A stretch of 64,000 nt of DNA from Streptomyces durmitorensis (GTDB taxonomy: Bacteria; Actinomycetota; Actinomycetes; Streptomycetales; Streptomycetaceae), in the NCBI RefSeq assembly GCF_023498005.1, contig NZ_CP097289.1, forward strand, positions 1,488,001 through 1,552,000, in the 5' to 3' direction. The notes beneath the pieces were generated by a model that worked only from the letters and a program-made list of their open reading frames with translations, made no database searches and had not been told where the DNA came from. A program made the translations under genes and the position numbers. Shown one piece after another: positions 51,740 through 60,237 of this stretch (its first letter is position 1; each line of letters starts with the position of its first letter).

Positions 51740-53029
51740 TCAGGGCGAGGGCTGCGGAGTCATCCGGTGCAGTCCCTTGCGGTCGTAGTAACGGGTCATC
51801 GCGAACCCGAAGGCCGCGGCGATGACGCTCCCGATCGCGATCATGATCCATGCGCGGGCGAGGCCGGCGTCGGCGCGGGCGTCGAAGAAGAGGATGGCGC
51901 GGACGCCGCCGCTGAGCTGGCGCATGGGCTCGAAGATGCCGAGGAAGCGGTAGAAGCCGGGGACCGCCTCCAGCGGGATGGTGGCCCCGGAGGAGGGGAG
52001 GCCCAGGACGATGAACACGAACATGGACACCAGCTGGCCGATCCCGCCGAAGGCCGCGTTGATGGCCTGGACCCCCAGGCCCACCGCGAGGCTCGCGCAG
52101 TAGGAGAAGACCCACAGCAGCGGCAGGTGGGTGGCGTCCATGCCGAGGATCGCGATCGTGGCCAGCATGATCAGGGTGGTGGTCAGGACCGTGATGCCCG
52201 CGGTCATGGCCATCTTCAGGAGCAGGGTCTGCGTGCGGCTGATCGGCACGGTCGGGCGGCGGGTGTGCCAGGGGCCGATCTCACTGTCGGCGTAGCCGAG
52301 AGCGGTGTCGACGCCCATGCTGATCATGTTGGCGCCGAGGAACCCGGCCAGGACGAGCAGCAGGGTGTAGTAGAACGCGCTCAGGCCCAGGCCGCTGTTG
52401 TCGCCGATGGGGTGGCCGACCTGGGTGGTGATGCCGACCGGGTCGGTCAGGAGCAGGCCCGCGGTGGAGCCCGCTTCCTTGTCGGCGCCCGCCGCCTTCA
52501 GCTGCTTGCCGATGGCCTGGGAGGACTGCTGCGCGGCCGTCGTGGCGATCCTGCTCGCCAGGGAGGAACCGAGGCTGCCCATGCCGGGGTTGGTGAGCAC
52601 CGTCATCGTCGGCCGCTCCGTCGCGCGCGGGGTGGTGAGCGCGGCGACGGAGTCGCTGAAGTTCGCGGGGATGACCAGGGCGCCGTAGATCTTGCCCGAG
52701 TCCAGCTCGTCCTGGGCCTGGGCCCGCGTGAGCCCGCGCCAGTCGGCCTTGTCGCTCGACGTGTCGGCGAGGACGGTCTCGGCGACCTGGGTTCCCAGGT
52801 TCTGCCGCTGCCCGGCCGGGGGCTTGCCCTGGTCGGCGTTGACGATCGCGACGGGCAGGTCGCGCAGGTCGCGGTTGGGGCTGATGATGCCGCCCATGTA
52901 GAGCAGCGAGAGGAGCAGGGCGAGCAGCCCGGTCAGGACCGCGGGCACCAGCCACAGCTTGGGGCGGCGCAGGAGCGCGGAGGCGCGGGCCTCGGTGCCG
53001 GAGTGACGGGGAGCGTTGTCGTCGTCCAT
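51740..53029 (-). CDS. YhgE/Pip-like (DUF3533/ABC-2 type) membrane protein
   Basis: This 429-residue protein has one N-terminal helix (LWLVPAVLTGLLALLLSLLYMGG, about 27-49) and an extracytoplasmic domain of about 180 residues containing the conserved DLPVAIVNADQG. Five or six helices follow in the C-terminal half (LVLAGFLGANMISMGVD to WIMIAIGSVIAAAFGFA). This is the topology of YhgE/Pip and ABC-2 permease-like exporters, related to type VII-associated and phage-infection proteins. The substrate is unknown. ATG at 53029 follows GAAGG; GTG at 53038 is an alternative. Confidence 0.87.
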   Translation of the reverse strand: MDDDNAPRHSGTEARASALLRRPKLWLVPAVLTGLLALLLSLLYMGGIISPNRDLRDLPVAIVNADQGKPPAGQRQNLGTQVAETVLADTSSDKADWRGLTRAQAQDELDSGKIYGALVIPANFSDSVAALTTPRATERPTMTVLTNPGMGSLGSSLASRIATTAAQQSSQAIGKQLKAAGADKEAGSTAGLLLTDPVGITTQVGHPIGDNSGLGLSAFYYTLLLVLAGFLGANMISMGVDTALGYADSEIGPWHTRRPTVPISRTQTLLLKMAMTAGITVLTTTLIMLATIAILGMDATHLPLLWVFSYCASLAVGLGVQAINAAFGGIGQLVSMFVFIVLGLPSSGATIPLEAVPGFYRFLGIFEPMRQLSGGVRAILFFDARADAGLARAWIMIAIGSVIAAAFGFAMTRYYDRKGLHRMTPQPSP

Positions 53030-53131
53030 GGTGCCCACCTTCGGTGCCGCTCGCGGCGCCCGGAGCGAGCAACACGTCCAGGAGCGAAGGACCAGGCGAA
53101 TGGGGCCTGTCTCCGTACGCTGTCTCCGCGC

Positions 53132-53190
53132 GCCGGAAGCCGGGACCGGTCGTCGCCGGAAGCCGGGACCGGTCGTCGCCGAAAGTCGGG
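53132..53190. repeat. 23-bp tandem repeat, two and a half copies
   Basis: The unit starting GCCGGAAGCCGGGACC occurs exactly at 53132-53154 and 53155-53177, followed by a decayed third copy to about 53190. It lies between the lipase stop and the YhgE-like gene. Its partly self-complementary GC-rich arms could fold as a terminator. Confidence 0.93.
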
Positions 53191-53192
53191 GT

Positions 53193-53882
53193 CTAGCCGC
53201 CCACGAAGGCCCGCACTCCCTGTGACACCCCGTCGTCGCCCAGCAGGTCGTTGTGTTTCAGGCACCCCGCCGCGTTGTTCGTAGCGCCGTCGATCCGCAC
53301 ACTGGCGTCCGGGTTGATGACCTCGTCGCAGTTGGACCACCAGGTCGCGTAGGCGACGTCCCCCGGTGTCTCGTCGCCCTCGGCGAGCCCGTCCTGTACG
53401 TACGAACCCGGTGTCATGTCACGGCAGGCCTGGGACCACGCGGCGCAGGCCCAGGCCGTGGAGGTGCCGTGGTTGGGGCCCGCGAGGGAGGCCCAGTGGG
53501 CGACCGTCCCGGTGCCGCCGCCGTGCTTGACGTACCAGCGGGTGACGAGGCTGCCGAAGGAGTGGGCGACGATGTCCACCTTGGCGGCGCCGGACCGTGC
53601 CCGCACCTCCTCGACGTACGCGGCGAACCTCCCGGAGAGCACCTCGTTCACCGACCGGCTGGTGTCGTACCCCCAGGAGAACAGCTCGGCGTCCGTGTAT
53701 CCGGACGCCTTGAAGTCCTCGCGCAGGGAGCCCCACACGCCCGGATCGGCGTTGTAGCCGTGGACGAAGATCACCGGAGTGCGGGCGGCCTTCGGGGCCT
53801 CGTCCGCCCTGGCCGTGGTCAGCGGCATCAGCAGGGCGGCGGCGGCCGCGATGGTCAGCGGGACGGAGATTCGGCGCAGCAC
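53193..53882 (-). CDS. Secreted lipase/esterase (alpha/beta hydrolase)
   Basis: This 229-residue secreted hydrolase has a signal peptide ending about TTARA. The oxyanion loop is VIFVHGYNADPGVWG, nucleophile serine lies in VAHSFGS, and the histidine near the end is in GCLKHNDLL. Four cysteines in the mature part may form disulfides. It resembles bacterial class 2 lipases (LipA-like). I chose GTG at 53882 because GAGGGGG sits six bases upstream; GTG at 53912 is the longer alternative. Confidence 0.88.
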   Translation of the reverse strand: MLRRISVPLTIAAAAALLMPLTTARADEAPKAARTPVIFVHGYNADPGVWGSLREDFKASGYTDAELFSWGYDTSRSVNEVLSGRFAAYVEEVRARSGAAKVDIVAHSFGSLVTRWYVKHGGGTGTVAHWASLAGPNHGTSTAWACAAWSQACRDMTPGSYVQDGLAEGDETPGDVAYATWWSNCDEVINPDASVRIDGATNNAAGCLKHNDLLGDDGVSQGVRAFVGG

Positions 53883-54037
53883 AGGTTTCCCCCTCGGGCC
53901 GGCGGACGTCACACGCTCACGGGGTCCAGGCCTCGTTACGCGTGAGTAGTGCCGAGAATGGTGAGGTCTGCGGCGGCGAATGAACAGCCCTGTGCGGCAG
54001 GGAAGTTACCGCGGGTACGGCGGAGTTCCGTCGTACG

Positions 54038-54769
54038 TCACGCCTCGGCCTGATCCGGAGCGCTCGCCTCGCCCTCCGGGTTCCAGTCGAGGAGCCGCAC
54101 CTTCGCGACCGTCCGCACATGACGGCGCATCGCGGCCGCCGCCGCCCGGCCCCGGCCCGCCTCGATCGCGTCGAGGATCTCGTGATGCTGGGCGAGGGAG
54201 CGGGCGGGGCGGCGCACCTGCCGCAGCGACTCGTTGCGGCTCTCGGTGATCTGCTCGGCGATGGAGCGCATGAACTCGGCGAGCAGCGCGCTGTGGGCGG
54301 CCGCGGTCACGGCGGCGTGGAAGAGCCGGTCGCCCTCGACGCCGCGCTCGCCCGCCTCGATCTCCCGCGCCATCGTGTCGAGGGCGTCCCGCATCGCCCG
54401 CAGGTCCTCGTCCGTGCGCCGCTCGGCGGCCAGTTCGGCGAGTTTGGTCTCCAGGGCCTCGCGCGCCTCAAGGACGTCGGGCAGCCGCCGCTTGCGCTCC
54501 ACGAGCCGCTCCACGGGCTCGGCGTCCAGGCTGTTCTTGACCAGATAGGTGCCGCCGCCGTGCCGCACCTCGACCAGGCCCTGCACTTCGAGTACGACGA
54601 TGGCCTGCTTGACGGAGGCGCGGGACACGCCGAGGCGCTGGGCCAGTTCGCGTTCGGGCGGCAGCCGGTCACCGGCGCGCAGGCCTCCTTCACCGACGTA
54701 GGCACGCAGCCGGTCGAGCACCTGCTCGTACAGCTTCGTCCTGCCCATGGGGCGCAGCGCGTCAGACAT
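54038..54769 (-). CDS. FadR-type GntR regulator of the malonate locus (MatR/MdcY-like)
   Basis: This 243-residue protein has a GntR helix-turn-helix at residues 9-75 ([48 protein letters not shown]), then an FCD ligand-binding domain (VLEAREALETKLAELAAERRT ... RLFHAAVTAAAHSALLAEFM ... QHHEILDAIEAG). The FCD domain of this group binds small carboxylic acids through a metal. It is divergent from the transporter gene, and paired palindromes between them are likely operators. Malonate is the expected ligand. Confidence 0.92.
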   Translation of the reverse strand: MSDALRPMGRTKLYEQVLDRLRAYVGEGGLRAGDRLPPERELAQRLGVSRASVKQAIVVLEVQGLVEVRHGGGTYLVKNSLDAEPVERLVERKRRLPDVLEAREALETKLAELAAERRTDEDLRAMRDALDTMAREIEAGERGVEGDRLFHAAVTAAAHSALLAEFMRSIAEQITESRNESLRQVRRPARSLAQHHEILDAIEAGRGRAAAAAMRRHVRTVAKVRLLDWNPEGEASAPDQAEA

Positions 54770-54848
54770 CCCAACCCCCCATGTCGGTCCCCGTGCCGAT
54801 GGATCCGCAGCCTAACAGCGCGGACCTGCCGATGGACGAGTGGACAAG

Positions 54849-54859
54849 TGGCTCAGCCA
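54849..54859. promoter_or_regulatory. Palindrome TGGCTCAGCCA, copy 1, candidate GntR operator
   Basis: This 11-bp palindrome with a central C is flanked by AAG and ATT. The second copy at 54925 is flanked in mirror order (ATT ... CTT), so the two sites form a large inverted repeat with centres 76 bp apart in the matR-matC intergenic region. Confidence 0.62.
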
Positions 54860-54924
54860 ATTACGTCCGACCTCTTGACGGCCGAAACCGATACCCCGAC
54901 GCTGAGTTCCGCCAACAGCCGGAT

Positions 54925-54935
54925 TGGCTCAGCCA
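54925..54935. promoter_or_regulatory. Palindrome TGGCTCAGCCA, copy 2, candidate GntR operator
   Basis: This is identical in core to the site at 54849 and inverted in its flanks. It is followed directly by another palindrome, TTGGCCAA (54937-54944). It lies about 100 bases upstream of the transporter start. A TTGACG -35-like hexamer (54875-54880) lies between the two copies. Confidence 0.62.
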
Positions 54936-55030
54936 CTTGGCCAATCGTGCACCCACCGCTCAGCCACCCGCTCGGCCGCTCGTGGCCGAACCACGCCTCC
55001 CCAGGACGGCCCCAGGGACGGGAGCCCATG

Positions 55031-56353
55031 ATGTCCGCCGAACTGATCTCCATCCTCGTACTCGTGGTGGTCTTCGTGATCGCCACCACCCGCTCCATCA
55101 ACATGGGCGCGCTCGCCTTCGCCGCCGCGTTCGTGGTCGGCGAACTGGTCGCCGACCTCGACGCGGACGGCATCTTCGCCGGGTTCCCCGGCGATCTCTT
55201 CGTCGTCCTGGTCGGTGTCACCTATCTGTTCGCCATCGCCCGCGCCAACGGCACCACGGACTGGCTGGTGCACGCGTCCATACGCCTGGTGCGCGGGCGG
55301 ATCGTGCTGATCCCCTGGGTGATGTTCGTGATCACCGGGGCGCTCACCGCGATCGGCGCCGTCAGTCCGGCCGCCGTGGCGATCGTCGCGCCGATCGCCC
55401 TGAGCTTCGCCGCCCAGTACGGAATCAGCCCGCTCCTGATGGGCGCCATGGTGGTGCACGGGGCCCAGGGCGGCGGCTTCTCCCCCATCAGCATCTACGG
55501 CTCGATCGTCAACGGCATCGTGGAGCGCGAGAAGCTGCCCGGGAACGAGGTCGCGCTCTTCCTCGCCTCGCTCGTCGTCAATCTCCTCATCGCCGGGATC
55601 GTGTTCGTCCTCTTCGGCGGGCTGAAACTGGGCCGTCTCGGAAGCGTCGAGGCGAAGGCCGGGACGGCGGACCGGACGGAGAGCCGAGCGGAGAGCCGGG
55701 CCATGAACGCCGGTCCGGAACAGGCCAAGTCGGCCGAGAACGAGGCGGGTTCGCGGCTCGATCCGGCCAAGATCGCCACTCTCGCCGCCCTGGTCGCCCT
55801 CGTCGTCGCCGTGCTCGGCTTCGACCTCGACGCCGGTCTGAGCGCCATCACCCTGGCCGTGATCCTGAGCGCGTTCTGGCCGGACTCCAGCCGCAAGGCC
55901 GTCGGCGAGATCGCCTGGCCCACCGTGCTGCTGATCTGCGGTGTGCTCACCTACGTCGGTGTGCTCGAAGAGATGGGCACCATCGACTGGGCCGGTGAGG
56001 GCGTGTCCGACATCGGCGTCCCGCTCCTCGCCGCCCTGCTGCTCTGCTACATCGGGGCGCTCGTCTCCGCGTTCGCCTCCTCCGTCGGCATCATGGGCGC
56101 GCTGATCCCGCTCGCCGTGCCGTTCCTGGCCCAGGGCGAGATCGGCGCGGTCGGCATGATCGCGGCGCTCGCCGTCTCCGCCACCGTCGTGGACGTCAGC
56201 CCCTTCTCGACCAACGGCGCCCTGGTGCTCGCCGCCGCCCCTGACGTGGACCGGGAACGCTTCTTCCGGCAGCTGATGATCTATGGCGGGATCGTGGTGG
56301 CCGTGGTACCGGCTGCGGTGTGGCTCGCCTTCGTGGTGCCAGGATTCGGGTAG
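55031..56353 (+). CDS. matC: Malonate/dicarboxylate carrier, MatC-like (SLC13/IT superfamily)
   Basis: This 440-residue transporter has about eleven helices and a charged cytoplasmic loop in the middle (about 205-245, rich in E, A and R). The N-terminal region (MSAELISILVLVVVFVIATTRSINMGALAFAAAFVVGELV) is MatC-like. Two related hairpin regions (AVSPAAVAIVAPIALSF and ASSVGIMGALIPLAVPFL; then VVDVSPFSTNGALVLAAA) fit the ion transporter fold. Malonate import is inferred from the adjacent malonyl-CoA synthetase. ATG at 55031 is six bases from GGGAG; ATG at 55028 is too close. Confidence 0.87.
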   Translation: MSAELISILVLVVVFVIATTRSINMGALAFAAAFVVGELVADLDADGIFAGFPGDLFVVLVGVTYLFAIARANGTTDWLVHASIRLVRGRIVLIPWVMFVITGALTAIGAVSPAAVAIVAPIALSFAAQYGISPLLMGAMVVHGAQGGGFSPISIYGSIVNGIVEREKLPGNEVALFLASLVVNLLIAGIVFVLFGGLKLGRLGSVEAKAGTADRTESRAESRAMNAGPEQAKSAENEAGSRLDPAKIATLAALVALVVAVLGFDLDAGLSAITLAVILSAFWPDSSRKAVGEIAWPTVLLICGVLTYVGVLEEMGTIDWAGEGVSDIGVPLLAALLLCYIGALVSAFASSVGIMGALIPLAVPFLAQGEIGAVGMIAALAVSATVVDVSPFSTNGALVLAAAPDVDRERFFRQLMIYGGIVVAVVPAAVWLAFVVPGFG

Positions 56354-56442
56354 GACGAACCGCCGACCGGTCCGGCGCCCCGGACCGACGGCGGCTCGAA
56401 GGCACCTCCACGACGACCAAGACGACCAAGGAGATACGCAGC

Positions 56443-57909
56443 GTGAGTTCTCCCCACCCGCCCCTCTTCCCCTCCCTCGCCACGGGCCAGGACCTGCCCG
56501 CCCTGCGCTTCGGCGAGCGCTCGCTGACGTACGCCGGACTCGCGGCCGCGGCCGGTTCCCTCGCCGGGTCCATCGGCTCGGAACGCCGGGTCGCCCTGTG
56601 GGCGACTCCGACCCTGGAGACCGCCGTCGGCGTCGTGGCCGCGCTCCTCGCCGGTGTGCCCGTCGTGCCGCTCAACCCGAAGATCGGCGAGGGCGAGCTG
56701 GGGCACATCGTGGCGGACAGCGCCCCGACGGCGGTGCTCGTGGCGCCGGGCGACGAACTCCCCGCGCCGCTGCGGGCGTTGAAGCGTACGGACATCACGT
56801 TCGCCGGCAACTCGACGGCAGCGGAACCGGCCGTCCCCGCCCTGCCCGGCGAACCCGGCCCCGAGTGCCCCGCACTGATCGTCTACACCTCGGGCACCAC
56901 GGGACCGCCCAAGGGCGCGGTGCTGCCCCGCCGGGCTCTGTCCACCACCCTGGACGCCCTTGAGGACGCCTGGCAGTGGACGTCCGACGACGTGCTGGTG
57001 CACGGCCTTCCGCTCTTCCACGTGCACGGTCTGATCCTCGGCATCCTCGGGCCGCTGCGCCGGGGCGGTTCGGTGCGGCATCTGGGCCGGTTCTCCGTCG
57101 AGGGGGTGCGGCAGGAACTGTCCGACGGGGCCACGATGCTGTTCGGCGTGCCCACGATGTATCACCGCATCGCGGAGGCGCTGCCCACCGACCCGGGTCT
57201 GGCCAAGGCCCTGTCCGGGGCCCGGCTCCTGGTCTCCGGGTCCGCCGCGCTGCCCGTGCACGACCACGAGCGCATCGCGGCGGCGACGGGACGCCGCGTG
57301 ATCGAGCGGTACGGCATGACGGAGACCCTGATGAACACGAGCGTGCGGGCCGACGGCGAACCGCGCGCCGGAACCGTCGGAGTGCCGCTGGGCGGTGTGG
57401 AGTTGCGGCTCGTGGACGAGGCGGGCGCCGAGACGTCGGACCGGCAGGAGGTCGGCGAGATCGAGGTGCGCGGCCCGAATCTGTTCACCGAGTACCTGAA
57501 CCGGCCCGACGCCACCGCCGCGGCGTTCACCGCCGACGGCTTCTTCCGCACCGGCGACATGGCGGTGCGCGACGAGGACGGCTACGTACGCATCGTCGGC
57601 CGCAAGGCCACCGACCTCATCAAGAGCGGCGGCTACAAGATCGGCGCGGGCGAGATCGAGAACGCCCTGCTCGAATACCCCGGCGTGCGGGAGGCCGCCG
57701 TGACGGGCGAGCCCGACGACGACCTGGGCGAGCGCATCGTCGCCTGGATCGTCCCGACCGACCCGGAACAGCCGCCGCTGCAAAGGGACTTGGCGGATCA
57801 TGTGGCCGCGCAGCTCGCCCCGCACAAGCGCCCGCGGACCGTGCGCTATCTGTCGGAGCTGCCCCGCAACGACATGGGGAAGATCATGAAGCGGTCGCTC
57901 CATGCCTGA
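56443..57909 (+). CDS. matB: Malonyl-CoA synthetase MatB
   Basis: This 488-residue ANL-superfamily ligase forms malonyl-CoA from malonate, CoA and ATP. It has the AMP-binding loop VYTSGTTGPPKGAV (about 147-160), HVHGLILGILGPLRRGGSVRHLGRFS, the Y-G-M-T-E-T motif, RTGDMAV, the hinge GRKATDLIKSGGYKIGAGEIEN and the C-terminal PRNDMGKIMK lysine. Long stretches agree with what I recall of S. coelicolor MatB, whose broad use of substituted malonates is known. GTG at 56443 is nine bases from AAGGAG. It overlaps the carboxyltransferase gene by eight bases. Confidence 0.95.
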   Translation: MSSPHPPLFPSLATGQDLPALRFGERSLTYAGLAAAAGSLAGSIGSERRVALWATPTLETAVGVVAALLAGVPVVPLNPKIGEGELGHIVADSAPTAVLVAPGDELPAPLRALKRTDITFAGNSTAAEPAVPALPGEPGPECPALIVYTSGTTGPPKGAVLPRRALSTTLDALEDAWQWTSDDVLVHGLPLFHVHGLILGILGPLRRGGSVRHLGRFSVEGVRQELSDGATMLFGVPTMYHRIAEALPTDPGLAKALSGARLLVSGSAALPVHDHERIAAATGRRVIERYGMTETLMNTSVRADGEPRAGTVGVPLGGVELRLVDEAGAETSDRQEVGEIEVRGPNLFTEYLNRPDATAAAFTADGFFRTGDMAVRDEDGYVRIVGRKATDLIKSGGYKIGAGEIENALLEYPGVREAAVTGEPDDDLGERIVAWIVPTDPEQPPLQRDLADHVAAQLAPHKRPRTVRYLSELPRNDMGKIMKRSLHA

Positions 57910-59299
57910 GTCCACGCCGGGCGGTCCGGCCCTGCGCCTGACCGCCCGCGCGGCCATCGCCGCCGTGGCCGACCAGGACAGCTTCCACGAACTCGCGCAC
58001 CCGGCACGGGAGTTCACCGAGGAGGGCCGACAGGACGGGCCGCTGGTCTGGCAGGGCTATGCCGAATCGCGCGCACGGGCCGAGGAGCGCACCGGCGAGC
58101 GGGAGTCGGTGGTCTGCGGCGCCGCCACCATCGGCGGCACGCGGGCGATGGTGGTCTCCTTCGAGTTCGGCTTCCTGGGCGGATCCCTGGGCGAGCGCAC
58201 CGGGGACCGCCTGGAGGCCGCGCACCGCCACGCCCGGGACCACCGGCTGCCCGTCGTGTCGCTGATCGCGACGGGCGGCAGCCGTATGCAGGAGGGCATG
58301 CGCGCGCTCGTCCAACTTCAGCGCGTGGCACGGCAGTCCGAGCTCACCGGCGCGGCGGGTCTGGCCCGGATCGCGGTCCTGCGTGATCCGACCACGGGCG
58401 GCGGCTGGGCCACCCTGGGCGCGGGCGCCGACCTGATCCTGGCACTGCCCGGCAGTCAGGTCGGCTTCGCCGGGTCTCGCGTACGCCCGCCGGACACGGA
58501 TCCGGCGGCGTACACCGCGCAGGCCCAGCTGGCGGCGGGCGCGATCGACGAGGTCGTACGCCCCGACGAACTGCGCGAGGCGCTGGCGCTGCGCCTGAGG
58601 CTGCTGGCCTCCCCGGACGGGGACGCCCGCCCCCGCACCGAACCCGCCGAGCCCCCCGCCGCCCTGGGCCGCACCGACCTGCCCGCCACCGGCTGGGAAG
58701 CCGTCAGCCGTGCGCGCTCCCCCGAACGCCCGCACGCCGACGCCTACTTGGACGCCTATTGCACCGACCGCGCACCGCTGCGCGGCGACCGGTGCGGGGG
58801 CACCGACCCGGGGATGCTCTGCGGGTTCGGGCTGCGCGAGGGACGGACGGTCGCCTACGCGGCGCAGTGCGGGACGGCGACGACGCCCGCCGGGTATCGC
58901 ACCGCGGCCCGTCTCGTGCGGCTCGCGGGGCGGCTCGGCATTCCCGTGCTCACGCTCGTCGACACGCCGGGTGCCGCGAACGGGGCGGAGGCCGAACGCG
59001 CGGGCGCGGGCGCGGCGATCGCCGATCTGTTCGCCGCCGTCGCCACCTCACCGGTGCCGGTCACCTCGCTGGTCATCGGCGAGGGCGGCTCGGGCGGCGC
59101 CCTCGCCCTCGCGGCACCGGACAACCTCTGGGCGACGCCGGACAGCTACTTCTCGGTCATCGCCCCGGAACTGGCCACCGCGATCCTCAAACGGGGGCCC
59201 GAGGAGACCCGGGCGACGGCGGAGCAACTGCGCCTGCGCCCACAGGATCTGGTCGAGCTCGGCGTGGCCCGGGGCATCGTGCCGGGCCAACACCCCTAG
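57902..59299 (+). CDS. Fused carboxyltransferase (beta-alpha type), biotin-partner genes absent
   Basis: This 465-residue protein joins two crotonase-fold halves. The first (residues 20-235) resembles the AccD/MdcD side (FEFGFLGGSLGERTGDRLEAA, IATGGSRMQEGMRAL) without a zinc finger. The second (260-465) resembles the AccA/MdcE side (LVDTPGAANGAEAERAGAGAAIADLF, GEGGSGGALAL, ELATAILKRG). No biotin carboxylase or biotin carrier gene is near. It overlaps matB, so malonyl-CoA is the likely substrate. It may act as a carboxyltransferase with carriers encoded elsewhere or as a biotin-independent decarboxylase in place of MatA. Confidence 0.85.
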   Translation: MPESTPGGPALRLTARAAIAAVADQDSFHELAHPAREFTEEGRQDGPLVWQGYAESRARAEERTGERESVVCGAATIGGTRAMVVSFEFGFLGGSLGERTGDRLEAAHRHARDHRLPVVSLIATGGSRMQEGMRALVQLQRVARQSELTGAAGLARIAVLRDPTTGGGWATLGAGADLILALPGSQVGFAGSRVRPPDTDPAAYTAQAQLAAGAIDEVVRPDELREALALRLRLLASPDGDARPRTEPAEPPAALGRTDLPATGWEAVSRARSPERPHADAYLDAYCTDRAPLRGDRCGGTDPGMLCGFGLREGRTVAYAAQCGTATTPAGYRTAARLVRLAGRLGIPVLTLVDTPGAANGAEAERAGAGAAIADLFAAVATSPVPVTSLVIGEGGSGGALALAAPDNLWATPDSYFSVIAPELATAILKRGPEETRATAEQLRLRPQDLVELGVARGIVPGQHP

Positions 59300-59304
59300 G
59301 GCGG

Positions 59305-60069
59305 TCAGCTCAGCCGGGCATCGGCGTAGACGGTCATCGCGTCGCGCTGATAGACGGCGAGACCGTCGGCGATCTTGTCGAAGTTGGCCCGCATCCGCGG
59401 GTCGTCGACATACGTCTGGCCCACTCCCCTGTACGCGGCCGCGCTCGGGGTCCAGAACCGGCAGATGCCCTGGTAGTTGGCGTCCACCTCGGCCTGGACC
59501 GCCGGGTCGGACACCGGCGTGCCGGCCACCATGAACTCCGCCATGCGGATCATCTGCGCCGTCACCTCGCGCTGCCAGCTCTCCGTGTCCTCGGCGGTCA
59601 TCGCGTCGACGGCCTGCCGGGACTGTTCCCATGCCTGCGGCCATCGCTCCCGTACCTCGGCCTCGGCCTCGGAGGGGGGCTGGAACCCGTCGAACAGGTT
59701 CTCCGGCTTGTTGATCTTCGTCATTTCGCCCTTGTCCTTGCCTTCTTCCAGTTCGGCGATGGTGCGGCCGACCGTACGGGCCAGCGTCTCAAGACGGTCC
59801 CGTTCCGCGAGCAGCCGTTGGTGGTGCTCACGGAGCACAGCCACCTGGTCGAGCCTGCTGTCCAGGACCGCCTGGATCTCGCGCAGCCCCAGGCCCAGCT
59901 CCCGCATCAGCAGGATCTGCTGCAACCGCAGCAGATCGGCCTCCTCGTAGTAGCGGTGCCCGTTGCTCCCGATCCACGCGGGCGGCAACAGGCCGATCTC
60001 GTCGTAGTGCCGCAGCGTCCGCGATGTCACCTTGGACATCCGCGCCACCTCCGCGATCGACCAGGCCAT
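59305..60069 (-). CDS. TipA-like MerR regulator with TipAS drug-sensor domain
   Basis: This 254-residue protein has a MerR winged helix (AWSIAEVARMSKVTSRTLRHYDEIGLLPPAW, residues 2-32) and a coiled-coil dimer helix (about 75-112). A TipAS-type helical domain follows (EVRERWPQAWEQSRQAVDAMTAEDTESWQRE ... DPRMRANFDKIADGLAVYQRDAM). The length equals S. lividans TipAL. The TipAS cysteine that binds thiopeptides (C214, in HYDCGYE) has no clear counterpart: the region reads GICRFWTPSAAAYRG. It probably activates its own promoter at 60116. An internal start giving a short sensor-only form is possible at EMTKINK. Confidence 0.9.
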   Translation of the reverse strand: MAWSIAEVARMSKVTSRTLRHYDEIGLLPPAWIGSNGHRYYEEADLLRLQQILLMRELGLGLREIQAVLDSRLDQVAVLREHHQRLLAERDRLETLARTVGRTIAELEEGKDKGEMTKINKPENLFDGFQPPSEAEAEVRERWPQAWEQSRQAVDAMTAEDTESWQREVTAQMIRMAEFMVAGTPVSDPAVQAEVDANYQGICRFWTPSAAAYRGVGQTYVDDPRMRANFDKIADGLAVYQRDAMTVYADARLS

Positions 60070-60115
60070 GGCCGGTGCCTCCTTCGCCGGGCCGGTCTCT
60101 CCGGCCACACACCTG

Positions 60116-60146
60116 ACCGTAGAAGTTGCCGTAACGGAAAGCGCAA
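60116..60146 (-). promoter_or_regulatory. MerR-type promoter with 19-bp spacer
   Basis: Read on the minus strand, TTGCGC (60146-60141) and TACGGT (60121-60116) are separated by 19 bases. That is the over-long spacer typical of MerR-activated promoters such as ptipA. The spacer contains the palindrome CCGTAACGG (60129-60137) as the likely binding site. Confidence 0.68.
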
Positions 60147-60237
60147 GCCCGAAGCCCTGTCGGGCAGTCCTTACGGACCGGTGACGGAGCCCCGTCGGTG
60201 ATCGCAAGGCCCGCTCGGCGCGCCTAGCGTGGGCCGC

